A DNA stretch of 64,000 nucleotides from Rhodoferax sp. (GTDB taxonomy: Bacteria; Pseudomonadota; Gammaproteobacteria; Burkholderiales; Burkholderiaceae_C), in the NCBI GenBank assembly GCA_024236015.1, contig JACKLK010000001.1, positions 558,001 through 622,000 of the forward strand, written 5' to 3'. This document shows, one piece after another, positions 40,289-48,400 of this stretch (positions are counted from its first letter, which is position 1; every line of letters begins with the position of its first letter). Below the pieces are notes generated by a model that made no database searches, was not told the origin of the DNA, and saw only the letters and a program-made list of their open reading frames with translations. A program made the translations under genes and the position numbers.

Positions 40289-41068
40289 TTGGACAAGGCG
40301 GATCGCATCGACGGCATGGCCAAGGGCCTGGCGGTGCTCGAGAGTTTCGACACCGAGCGCCAGCGCCTCAACGCGACGCTGGCCGCGCAACGCGCGGGCC
40401 TGAGCCGCGCGTCGGCGCGGCGCCATCTGCTGACGCTGGCCGACCTGGGATACCTGGAAACGGATGGCAGCTACTACTGGTTGTCGCCCAAGGTGCTGCG
40501 CTTTGCGGGCAGCTATCTGTCGTCGGCGCGCCTGCCCCGCGTATTGCAGCCGACACTGAGCCGCATCGCAGCCCAGACCCGCGGCGCATTCTCCTGCGTC
40601 GTGCTCGACGGCGACGAGGTCGTGATCATTGCCAACAGCGGACAGGGTTTCAACCTGGCGCCGGCGGCGCCGACCCGGCTGCACGCGTATGGCCTGCATC
40701 TGGGTGCGCGGTTGCCGGCACATGCCACATCGACGGGCCAGTTGCTGCTGGCCGCCAAGTCCCGCACCGAGCTGGCACACTGGTTGCGCGGGCGCCAGCT
40801 GCCGCGGCTGACGCCGCACACGCTGTGTACGGCTGCCGCGTTACGCGCCGCGCTCGAGCCCTTGCGTGCCGCCGACTGGTGCCTGGCCAGCGAGCAGCAC
40901 GAACTCGGCGTGCATGCGCTGGCGGTGCCGTTGCGCAACCTGCAGGGCCGAACCATCGCCGCGCTCAACGTTGTCCTGCCCGGCCCGTGTACGGACGTGG
41001 CGCAGACCTGCGGTCAGTGGCTGCCGGTGCTGCAGCAGGCGGCGCGCGAACTCAGTCCCTTGTTGTGA
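40289..41068 (+). CDS. pobR: IclR family regulator of pobA (PobR/PcaR type)
   Basis: IclR-type regulator of 259 residues. I chose the TTG at 40289 because AGGAGG (40278-40283) is ideally placed 5 nt before it. A frame open from 40214 would read through the operator region. The sequence begins DKADRIDGMAKGLAVLESFD, typical of the PobR/PcaR/PcaU group. The HTH follows (RLNATLAAQRAGLSRASARRHLLTLADLGYL), then the effector domain (FSCVVLDGDEVVIIANSGQGF, LPAHATSTGQLLLAA, CLASEQHELGVHALAVPL). It most likely activates pobA in response to 4-hydroxybenzoate through the tandem palindromes. Confidence 0.88.
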   Translation: MDKADRIDGMAKGLAVLESFDTERQRLNATLAAQRAGLSRASARRHLLTLADLGYLETDGSYYWLSPKVLRFAGSYLSSARLPRVLQPTLSRIAAQTRGAFSCVVLDGDEVVIIANSGQGFNLAPAAPTRLHAYGLHLGARLPAHATSTGQLLLAAKSRTELAHWLRGRQLPRLTPHTLCTAAALRAALEPLRAADWCLASEQHELGVHALAVPLRNLQGRTIAALNVVLPGPCTDVAQTCGQWLPVLQQAARELSPLL

Positions 41069-41164
41069 GCATTGCGGAATCCGCCGGCGTCACCGTCGGA
41101 GCCAGGCGCAGGCACCGTGGCCAAGCTACCGGCGCGCTCGCGGGCCACGGGCCGGATCGTCGCG

Positions 41165-41809
41165 TCAGGCGATCTCGGCCGACAGCAGGCAGCTGAATTC
41201 GCGCGCGAAATCCACCGACACGCGGGCATGGACCGCGCCCTGCTTGTCGAAGAACTTCTGCTTGCCCGACACGGCGAACACGCCTTCGTGCCAGATGTTG
41301 GGGTGGATGTACAGACCTTTCGTGCCGTCGAAGCGAAAGCAGGTGAACTTGTCCGGCATGATGTCGTCGCCGGGCAGTGCCAGGGGAACCAGAAAGGGTT
41401 CCTTCTGCTGCGGAAAGAACAGCTGTCCGCCGTCCGGATGGTAGTTGGCGTGCCACAGCAACATGCGCTTGGGTGGGCGCTGGTGGTCTTCGCGCGCCAC
41501 GTCCGGCGGCTCGGCGTAGGCCAGGATGTAATGGCCGCCGATCGCATCGTTGCGGCCGTACAGCACGTCGCCTTTCCATTCGCTGACGAAGATGCCTTCG
41601 GAGGTTCCGCCTTCGCGGCCGGTGTCGGGGTCGACCGGCCGCCAGCCGGTGGCGGGCCAATGCGTGATCTCGACCAGGACGTTGTCAGGATTCGTCACCA
41701 GGCGGCCATACCCTTCGAGGTTCTCGTCCGTGGCATCGACGACCGGCATCGGCACGATGCGCAGGTCTGCGGGCAGTTCGGGATTCAGGTAGTCGATGGC
41801 AGGGGTCAT
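41165..41809 (-). CDS. Ureidoglycolate lyase family protein (AllA-like fold)
   Basis: Protein of 214 residues with the cupin-like fold of ureidoglycolate lyase, which releases urea from ureidoglycolate in allantoin breakdown. Landmarks are EGIFVSEWKGDVLYGRNDAIGG, LYIHPNIWHEGVF and the C-terminal SVDFAREFSCLL. It is longer than E. coli AllA (160 residues) and has extra sequence at the N-terminus and after position 100. No other allantoin genes are nearby, so the substrate may differ. It is downstream of the EamA permease gene on the same strand with a gap of about 46 bp, so co-transcription is likely. Confidence 0.75.
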   Translation of the reverse strand: MTPAIDYLNPELPADLRIVPMPVVDATDENLEGYGRLVTNPDNVLVEITHWPATGWRPVDPDTGREGGTSEGIFVSEWKGDVLYGRNDAIGGHYILAYAEPPDVAREDHQRPPKRMLLWHANYHPDGGQLFFPQQKEPFLVPLALPGDDIMPDKFTCFRFDGTKGLYIHPNIWHEGVFAVSGKQKFFDKQGAVHARVSVDFAREFSCLLSAEIA

Positions 41810-41855
41810 GGCGGTTGCCGCCGGGGCAATGGCGGTCTACGGGTAAACCAGCAGT

Positions 41856-42770
41856 TTACCCCTCGCGGGTGGCGGGACGCGTCTTGTGCCCCAGTGCCAG
41901 CACGAGCGCTGCCACGCACGAGGCCATCGAGACCAGCTGCAGCGGGCCGAGCGGCTCGCCGTGCACGATGGCACCCGAGACCATGGCGACCACCGGCACC
42001 ATCACCGACGACAGGCCGGCCACGTTGGCCGGCAGCAGGCCGACGATGGCGAACCAGCACACATTGCCGATGCACATCGGGATCAACGTGATCCAGGCAA
42101 TCACCGCGATGGACTGCCAGCTCGGCAGGAACCACGGGCTGTCGGCAATCGCCAGCGCGACGATGCCAATCGGAATCGAACCGAGCACCAGTTGCCAGCC
42201 GGTCAGCACCATCACGGGCACCAATACGTTGCCGCGCTTGAGGATCATGGTGCCGATGGCCCAGCCGATGGCAGACAGCAGTCCCATGGCCAGGCCCAGC
42301 GGCGCCGCCGCATAGGCCTGGAAGCTGGGCACCATCAGCAGCGTGACGCCGATGCCGCCCAGCACGACGGCCAGCAGCAGCCGCGGGCTGAGCCGTTCGC
42401 CCAGCACGGCCCAGGCGATCAGCGCGCCCCACAAGGGCATCGTGAAGCCCAGCACCGCCGCCTGGCCGGACGGGATCAGCACGGCGGCGTAGGTGCTGGC
42501 CACGTTCCAGATCACCAGGTACAGGAATGTTGCCAGTGCCACCGTGCCCCAGTAGCGCCGGGCCACGGCGAGCGAATGGCCGCGCATGCGGGCGATCAGC
42601 AGCAGCGTCGCGCCTGCACCCAGCATCGCGATGCCGCGGAAGGTCCAGACCGATATCTCCCGTACCGCCAGCGGGAACAAGGGCCAGTTCGTGCCCCAGA
42701 CCAGGGTCAGGGCGATCAGCATGACCAGGGCGCGGCGGGGGACGGGTGCGGAGGCGGCGGGAGCGGACAT
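41856..42770 (-). CDS. EamA/DMT-family permease
   Basis: Inner-membrane transporter of about 304 residues from the ATG at 42770, predicted to have ten transmembrane helices in two EamA repeats. Repeat 1 begins LVMLIALTLVWGTNWPLFPLAV, and repeat 2 begins GLAMGLLSAIGWAIGTMILKRG. The typical end-of-repeat segments are GFTMPLWGALIAWAVLGERL and VMVPVVAMVSGAIVHGEPLG. EamA proteins usually export metabolites or amino acids, and the substrate cannot be read. It shares its strand with the ureidoglycolate-lyase-family gene. Confidence 0.88.
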   Translation of the reverse strand: MSAPAASAPVPRRALVMLIALTLVWGTNWPLFPLAVREISVWTFRGIAMLGAGATLLLIARMRGHSLAVARRYWGTVALATFLYLVIWNVASTYAAVLIPSGQAAVLGFTMPLWGALIAWAVLGERLSPRLLLAVVLGGIGVTLLMVPSFQAYAAAPLGLAMGLLSAIGWAIGTMILKRGNVLVPVMVLTGWQLVLGSIPIGIVALAIADSPWFLPSWQSIAVIAWITLIPMCIGNVCWFAIVGLLPANVAGLSSVMVPVVAMVSGAIVHGEPLGPLQLVSMASCVAALVLALGHKTRPATREG

Positions 42771-42910
42771 CGGGCAGGCAACGGGCGTGTGTGGGTCCGT
42801 GTCCGGGCCGGACACGCAACACGCGCATTGTCAGCGCGAACGGCGTTCGCCGCTGGCGCCGCCGCAGGGTCGGTTTCGCCGGACGCCGGGCGCGGGCGCG
42901 CCGCGGTCCG

Positions 42911-43609
42911 TCAATGCTTCAGGTGCGTGTCGAAAAATGCCATCGTGCGGTTCCACGCGTGCTCGGCCAATGCGGCGTCGTACTTGAGCATCGCCAGGCC
43001 CTTGCTGTCGGCCTCCTCGTTGGCAAACGCATGCTTGGCCGGATAGCGGTGGAACTCGAACTGCGTCCCGGCATCGCGCAGTTTTTTCTCCAGCGCGTCG
43101 ACCTTGGCGATCGGGAAGGCCTCGTCTTCCAGCGCGAAATGGGCCATCAGCGGGGCCTTGATCTTGCTCGCGTCGATGTATTCGAGCGGTGGATAGCCGT
43201 ACCAGACCACGCCCGCATCCATGCCCGGCACCAAAACGGCCGACAGCAGCGTCAACGCGCCGCCCATGCAAAAACCGGTCACGCCGACCTTGGCGCTGCC
43301 GCCGGATTTCAGGTGCGCCACCGCGCCGGCAATGTCCTGGCTGGCGGCATCGGCGAAATCGAGTCCGTCCATCAGGTGCTGGGCCTCCTCGGCCTTGAGC
43401 CCCAGCTTGCCGCGGTACAGGTCCGGCACCAGGGCCCGGTAGCCGGCGGCGGCCAGCCGGTCGGCCACGCCGCGGATCTGGTCGTTCAGGCCCCACCATT
43501 CCTGGATCACGACGATGCCGGGGGCGTTCGTGCCGCCGCCGGCCGGTTCGGCCAGGTAACCATCGACGTCCTTGCCGTCGGGACGCTTGAATCGGATCGT
43601 GCTGCCCAT
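42911..43609 (-). CDS. Dienelactone hydrolase family protein
   Basis: Alpha/beta-hydrolase of 232 residues. AAGGAG precedes the ATG at 43609. The catalytic triad of dienelactone hydrolases is present: C114 in VTGFCMGGALT, D162 in HFALEDEAF and H193 in PAKHAFAN, with E37 in VVIQEWWGLN, which tunes the cysteine. The length matches ClcD/TcbE-type enzymes. No chlorocatechol genes are near, so it is probably a housekeeping or orphan member. The insertion sequence begins 94 bp upstream of its start codon and may have displaced its original promoter. Confidence 0.9.
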   Translation of the reverse strand: MGSTIRFKRPDGKDVDGYLAEPAGGGTNAPGIVVIQEWWGLNDQIRGVADRLAAAGYRALVPDLYRGKLGLKAEEAQHLMDGLDFADAASQDIAGAVAHLKSGGSAKVGVTGFCMGGALTLLSAVLVPGMDAGVVWYGYPPLEYIDASKIKAPLMAHFALEDEAFPIAKVDALEKKLRDAGTQFEFHRYPAKHAFANEEADSKGLAMLKYDAALAEHAWNRTMAFFDTHLKH

Positions 43610-43685
43610 GGGATCTCCTTGTTGTTGCATGTGACGCTGGCCACGCCAGCAGCGGCCTGGCGGCGTCGGTTCGGCAACCATAACG

Positions 43686-43702
43686 CGTCATCGAGGCCTG
43701 TG
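43686..43702. repeat. Left 17-bp direct repeat flanking the insertion sequence
   Basis: CGTCATCGAGGCCTGTG here is repeated exactly at 45234-45250 on the other side of the element. This is the expected target-site duplication. Removing the element and one copy gives a continuous sequence. Confidence 0.88.
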
Positions 43703-43782
43703 TCAACCCAAAGTAGAAATGTCCCCTTTTGCCCAAAGTAGAGATGTCCCCTGGGTCGAGTGGTGATTCGGGTTGCGTCGAT

Positions 43783-43831
43783 CGAGTCAGCCGGCTGCGC
43801 AGGGCGTAGCCCGTAGCTGCCGGCTGACTCG
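43783..43831 (-). terminator. Inverted repeat over the transposase stop codon
   Basis: A perfect 13-bp inverted repeat (CGAGTCAGCCGGC at 43783-43795 and its complement at 43819-43831) with a 23-nt loop contains the TGA of the transposase gene. It may terminate the leftward transposase transcript, or shield the element from outside transcription; there is no T-run. Confidence 0.5.
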
Positions 43832-45157
43832 CGGTGGCACGATCGGCGGGGTGTCAGGACGGTAGATGCCTCGGGCCCGCTGGCTGGCCTGGAATTCCAG
43901 TTCGGCCTTGAGTCTGGCGATGCGCGTTCTCTCTGGGTTTGTGGGCTTGCGCAGGGAGTCGATCTTGCCTGGCAACGTCTTGGCGTCGGCCAATTTGCCG
44001 TTGTTCAAATGGTCATGCAAGGCAAATGCTCGGTGTTGCAGTGGTTTGCCCCGATAGCTCAGGCTCAGCTGTCCGTCAGCGAACTGCACGATGTTGATTT
44101 TTGCCCGAGCCTTTGGCGCATGTGATTGACCAGGCTCGAGCTGCAGGATCTGGCCTTCGAATTTGCATGCGCCTTGCGCGCTGAGGTCGCGTTGGTGGTG
44201 TAGGGCGCAGATCTCGCTCAATGCCCTTGCCGTTCCCATCCATGGCCGATGCAAGTCGATAGCCTCGCGAGCGGCCACAGCAAAGCGCTGGTTGTGCTGG
44301 CGCAGATAGCTGCCCAACCAGGCGTTGGCGTCATCCATGTTGGCCACCCCATCGAGCCGCAGCGCCTTGCACATGCGATCTTGCAGCGTCTGGAACAGCC
44401 TCTCCACCCGTCCCTTGGCCTGGGGCGTGTTGGCGCAGATGGGCTCGATGTGCAACTGCAGCAACGCGCGCTCGAACTGCGTGGGCTTGGCGTCTTCTGG
44501 ATTGGATTTGGTGAAGATGCTGTGGCGGTCGCTGTACAGCGCCAACGGTGCTCCGTGTCGATCGACCACTTCGCGCAGTACCGCCAGGTAGGCCTCGGTG
44601 GTCTCTTCGGCGCTGAAGCGCGCGCCCAGAACCTGACCCGTGGCGTCGTCGATGAAGGCGATCAGGCAGCATTTGCCCGCGCGACCTTCGAACCAATCGT
44701 GGTGGCTGCCATCGATCTGCACCAGTTCGCCTAGGCAGGATCGGCGCGGGCGCGGGCTGTGCACGCGCTTGGCCCGGCGCACCTTGGCCTTCCACAGACC
44801 GGCCTGAATCATCCAGCCTCGCAGCGTCTCGGTGCTGTAGCCGAACCCGTGATCGCGTGCCAGGTACTCGCGTGCCAGCTCAGGGCCAAAGTCCGCGTAA
44901 TGCCGGCTCACCAAGGCCATGAAGTGTTCGTGCTGCTCAGCCCCAATGCGCCGGTTGCTCGGCTTACCGCGTTTGCGCGAGATCAGCCCCGACGGCCCCT
45001 GCTGCCGCACTTGCCGGCACAGGCGCTTGACCTGGCGCACAGAGAGGCCCAGCGTCGCTGCCGCCTGCATCTGGCTCAATTCGCCCGCGCCAACTCGCTG
45101 CACCACGGCCAGCCGCTGTGCTTCCTTCTGACTCATCAGTCCCCATTCCTGTCCCAA
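43787..45157 (-). CDS. ISNCY family transposase (DDE, rve-type core)
   Basis: Transposase of 456 residues if the TTG at 45157 is used; AGGGGA lies 7 nt before it. An ATG at 45136 (MSQKEAQRLAVVQRVGAGEL) is the alternative. An N-terminal helix-turn-helix (LSQMQAAATLGLSVRQVKRLCRQ) is followed by a second DNA-binding region. The integrase core has the DDE residues in ELVQIDGSHHDWF, LALYSDRHSIF and NTPQAKGRVERLFQTLQDR. The C-terminal part contains the FADGQLSLSYRGKPL segment typical of this group. The frame is intact, so the element may still be active. Confidence 0.92.
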   Translation of the reverse strand: MGQEWGLMSQKEAQRLAVVQRVGAGELSQMQAAATLGLSVRQVKRLCRQVRQQGPSGLISRKRGKPSNRRIGAEQHEHFMALVSRHYADFGPELAREYLARDHGFGYSTETLRGWMIQAGLWKAKVRRAKRVHSPRPRRSCLGELVQIDGSHHDWFEGRAGKCCLIAFIDDATGQVLGARFSAEETTEAYLAVLREVVDRHGAPLALYSDRHSIFTKSNPEDAKPTQFERALLQLHIEPICANTPQAKGRVERLFQTLQDRMCKALRLDGVANMDDANAWLGSYLRQHNQRFAVAAREAIDLHRPWMGTARALSEICALHHQRDLSAQGACKFEGQILQLEPGQSHAPKARAKINIVQFADGQLSLSYRGKPLQHRAFALHDHLNNGKLADAKTLPGKIDSLRKPTNPERTRIARLKAELEFQASQRARGIYRPDTPPIVPPRVSRQLRATPCAAG

Positions 45158-45233
45158 GATGCATTCCCCTGCTCGATCTGCAAGGGGACACTTCTACTTG
45201 GGGCGAAGGGGACATTACTATCTTGGGGCCACA

Positions 45234-45250
45234 CGTCATCGAGGCCTGTG
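45234..45250. repeat. Right 17-bp direct repeat flanking the insertion sequence
   Basis: An exact copy of 43686-43702. Beyond it, at 45251-45438, lies the leader of the kinase operon, so the insertion sits in or near the promoter region of that operon. Confidence 0.88.
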
Positions 45251-45319
45251 CAATGGCCGCTACACTGTTTGCAGCCTGCGCGGCGGACCATCGCGGAGGT
45301 GGCCGTCCCAGGGGAACCG

Positions 45320-45439
45320 ATGGATGTCACGAAAAACAAGTCCGGTTACATCACCTCCGACCGCCGGGGCCATTGTGCAGCGGCGCGGCTGCCGCGCCGG
45401 CGCGTCCACGGCGTCGCCACTGCCGGCAAGGACACGTGA
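45320..45439 (+). CDS. Possible 39-residue leader ORF coupled to the first kinase gene
   Basis: ATG at 45320, preceded by AGGGGAACCG, opens a 39-codon frame (begins MDVTKNKSGYITSDRRG, ends ATAGKDT) whose TGA overlaps the kinase ATG as TGATG. No family is recognised. The N-terminal third has ordinary codon use, while the rest is Arg/Ala-rich like a chance high-GC frame. It may be a translational coupler, or chance. Translation of the kinase does not need it, since AAGGA lies 6 nt before the kinase ATG. Confidence 0.3.
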   Translation: MDVTKNKSGYITSDRRGHCAAARLPRRRVHGVATAGKDT

Positions 45440-48400
45440 TGGTGGGTGACCAGCGCGCCCGCCCGGGCCGCGATCGCCCGCCGATCGAACGCCTGGCGCG
45501 TGTCCATCAGCGACTGGCGCGGCCGTCGACCGAACCCGCGCTGTGCCGCGTGATTGCCGCGGAGGCGGCCGACCTGCTGGGCGCGCAACGCGTGATGCTG
45601 GTGTTGCAGCCCGATGCGACGACGAACCACGTCGCTGCCGCGCGATTGCCGCGGAGCGAGCGATCCCGCGGCTTGTTGCCGTTGGTTGCTCCCTGGCTGG
45701 ACGAGGCGCGCCGCCATGCCGTGGGGCGCCTGCGCCACGGGCCCGACGGCGCGGCCGCGGTCGACCAGCGCTCGTGCCTGGTCGTACCGCTGCAGGCGTC
45801 CGATGGCGTGCTGGGCTGCATCTATGCCGACGTCGACGGCCGCCATGGTCGTTTCGACGAAGCCGACCTCCAGGTGCTCGTGCTGTTGGCCGGCCAGGCG
45901 GCTTTCGCGATCCAGAACCAGCGTCTGGCCCGGCAGGCACGGCAGGCACAACAAGGCCAGCGTGCGGCCGCTGACATCCTGCGCGTCATCAGCGAGTCCC
46001 CGGCCGACGTGCAACCGGTGTTCGATGCGATCGTGACCACGGCGCGGCGGCTGATCGCGTGCGACCGGGTCGTGATCCTGCGCTGCGACGACGAAGCATT
46101 CTGGGCGGCAGCCAGTGCCGATGGGAACGGCCTGCGAACCATTCTCGATGCCACGCGTGTCCCGATCGATCCCGCCGCGAACTTTCCATCGCGCGTGATC
46201 CGCAGCGGCACGAACCTGCATGTGCCGGACCGATCGAAGGCCGAACTGCCGGAGCATGAGCGTCGCTTGTGGGAGTCGGTCGGCATCCAGTCCGGGCTGC
46301 AACTGCCGATGCAGCGCCAGGGTCATTGCATTGGCGTGATGGCCTTGATGCGCATGCGCGTTTCGCATTTCACCGATGCCGAGATCGCGCTCGCCCAGTC
46401 GTTCTGTGACCAGGCGATGATCGCGATCGACAACACGCGGCTGTTCAACGAGACGCAGGAGGCGCTGCAGCGCCAGACCGCAACCGCAGACATCCTGCGC
46501 GTGATCAGCCAGTCGCCGACCGATGTCCTGCCGGTGTTCGATGCGATCACGGCTGCCATCTGCCGTCTGTTGTCGGTGCAGGGCGCCTATGCGTTCCTGC
46601 GCAGGGGCAACGGGTTCTCCGTTGTCTCGCACAGCACGAACGGGCGCACCGACCCGCGACCGGCCAGCCTGGAAGTCCATCCGATCGATGCCGATGGCGA
46701 CTTCCCTTCCTGGGTGCTGGTGCACAAGCGGATGCTGCACATTCCGGACTGGTCGGCGATCGAACTGCCGCCACACGAGCAAGCGGTGTACGAGAGGACC
46801 GGTACGCGCTCGTCATTGTCTTTGCCATTGATGCGTGGCGACGAATGCATCGGCGCGCTGGCGGTGGGAAACGATGCGCCGCACCGGTTCACCGACCAGG
46901 AAATCGCGCTGATGCGCAGTTTCGTCGACCAGGCGATGATCGCTATCGAGAATGTGCGCCTGTTCAACGAGACGCGCGAGGCACTGGAGCAGCAGACCGC
47001 GTCGGCCGAGGTGCTGCAGGTCATCGGCAATTCGATCGCCGACGCCCAGCCGGTCTTCGACAAGATACTGGAGAGTTGCAAGCACCTGTTCGCCGGCACG
47101 CAGATCGGGGTCAACCTCGTCGGCAAGGACGGCAACCTCTGGATCGGTGCCTACGATGGGCCGGGGCGCACGGAACTGGAGCGCCTGCAACCGTTCCCGG
47201 CAGGCGAAGGATCGGGTTCGGGCGCAGCCATCGTGCACCGGCGTGTCATGCATTACCCGGATGCCACCGCAGACGACGTGCCGCCGGTGACGCGCGAGGG
47301 CTGCCGGGCAACCCGCATCCGATCGGTGCTGTTTGCGCCCATGCTTTGGGAAGGGCGCGGCATCGGCACCATCTTCGTGGGCCGGGATGTCGCCGGGCCG
47401 TTCTCGGACAAGGCGATCGCGCTGTTGCGCACGTTTTGCGACCAGGCGGTTATCGCGATCCAGAACGCGCGGCTGTTCCGGGAAACCAACGAGGCGCTGG
47501 AACGCCAGACCGCAACGGCCGAGATCCTGAAGGTCATCGCCGGTTCGCCCGATGACGTGCAGCCGGTGTTCGATGCCATCGCTGCCAGTTCGAACCGGCT
47601 GCTGGGCGGTTTCTCCACCATGGTGGCGCGCATCATCGACGACATGCTGCACCTGGTGGCGTTCACCCCGACGACGCCGCAGGGCGATGCCGCATTGCAG
47701 GCCTATTTCCCGGTGGCGCTGGGGCAGTTGGGGGTCGCCGAGAACCTGTTGCAGGGCGAGACCGTGCTGATCGAGGACGCCCGGACCCAGGCCGATGTGC
47801 CGGAGTCGCTGCGCCAGGTCGCGCAGGCGCGTGGCTGGCGCAGCGCCGTGTTCTGCCCGCTCTTGCGTGGCAGCGAGTCCATCGGAATGATCAGTGTCGC
47901 GCGCCGCGACCCGGGCCGCGTGTCGCCGCATCAGGTGGCGCTGTTGCAGACCTTTGCCGACCAGGCCGTGATCGCGATCGAGAACGTGCGGCTGTTCAAC
48001 GAGACGCAGGAGGCGCTGGAGCGCCAGACCGCGACCGCCGAGATCCTCAACGTGATCGCCAGTTCACCCGACGATGTGCAGCCGGTGCTCAATGCGATCG
48101 TGCACAGCGCGCGCAACTTGATCGGCGGGTTTTCGGCCACCTTGCTGCGACGCGTCGGCGATGACATCCATCTTGCCGCCTACACCAGGACCACCGAAGA
48201 GGGCGACCGTGAGCTGGTGTCGTTCTTCCCGGCGCCGCTCGGCTCGGATTCGCTGTACCAGCCGCTGATCACCGGAGAGCCGAACATCGTCGAAGACATC
48301 GAAACCGACGCGGTCATTTCCGACGGCCTGCGCAAACTGGCGCGCAGCCGGGGCTGGCGCAGCCAGATCCTGGTGCCGCTGCTGCATGAGGGCGCCGCGG

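Larger units (their letters stand above)
43703..45233 (-). mobile_element. ISNCY-type (IS1202-like) insertion sequence, 1531 bp
   Basis: The boundaries are set by the 17-bp direct repeats. Each end carries a doubled subterminal motif in inverted orientation: CCCAAAGTAGAAATGTCCCC (43707-43726) and a near copy 25 bp inward (43732-43751) on the left. On the right, 45208-45228 and 45184-45203 carry the reverse complement with a few changes. Long target duplications are known for IS1202-type elements. The element holds one intact transposase gene, has no internal stop, and looks recently inserted because both duplications are identical. Confidence 0.88.

Noticed and set aside
45118..45438. Upstream in-frame extension of the first kinase to 45118
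   Set aside because: It would begin inside the insertion sequence and adds Arg/Ala-rich sequence without domain similarity; AAGGA before the ATG at 45439 marks the better start.
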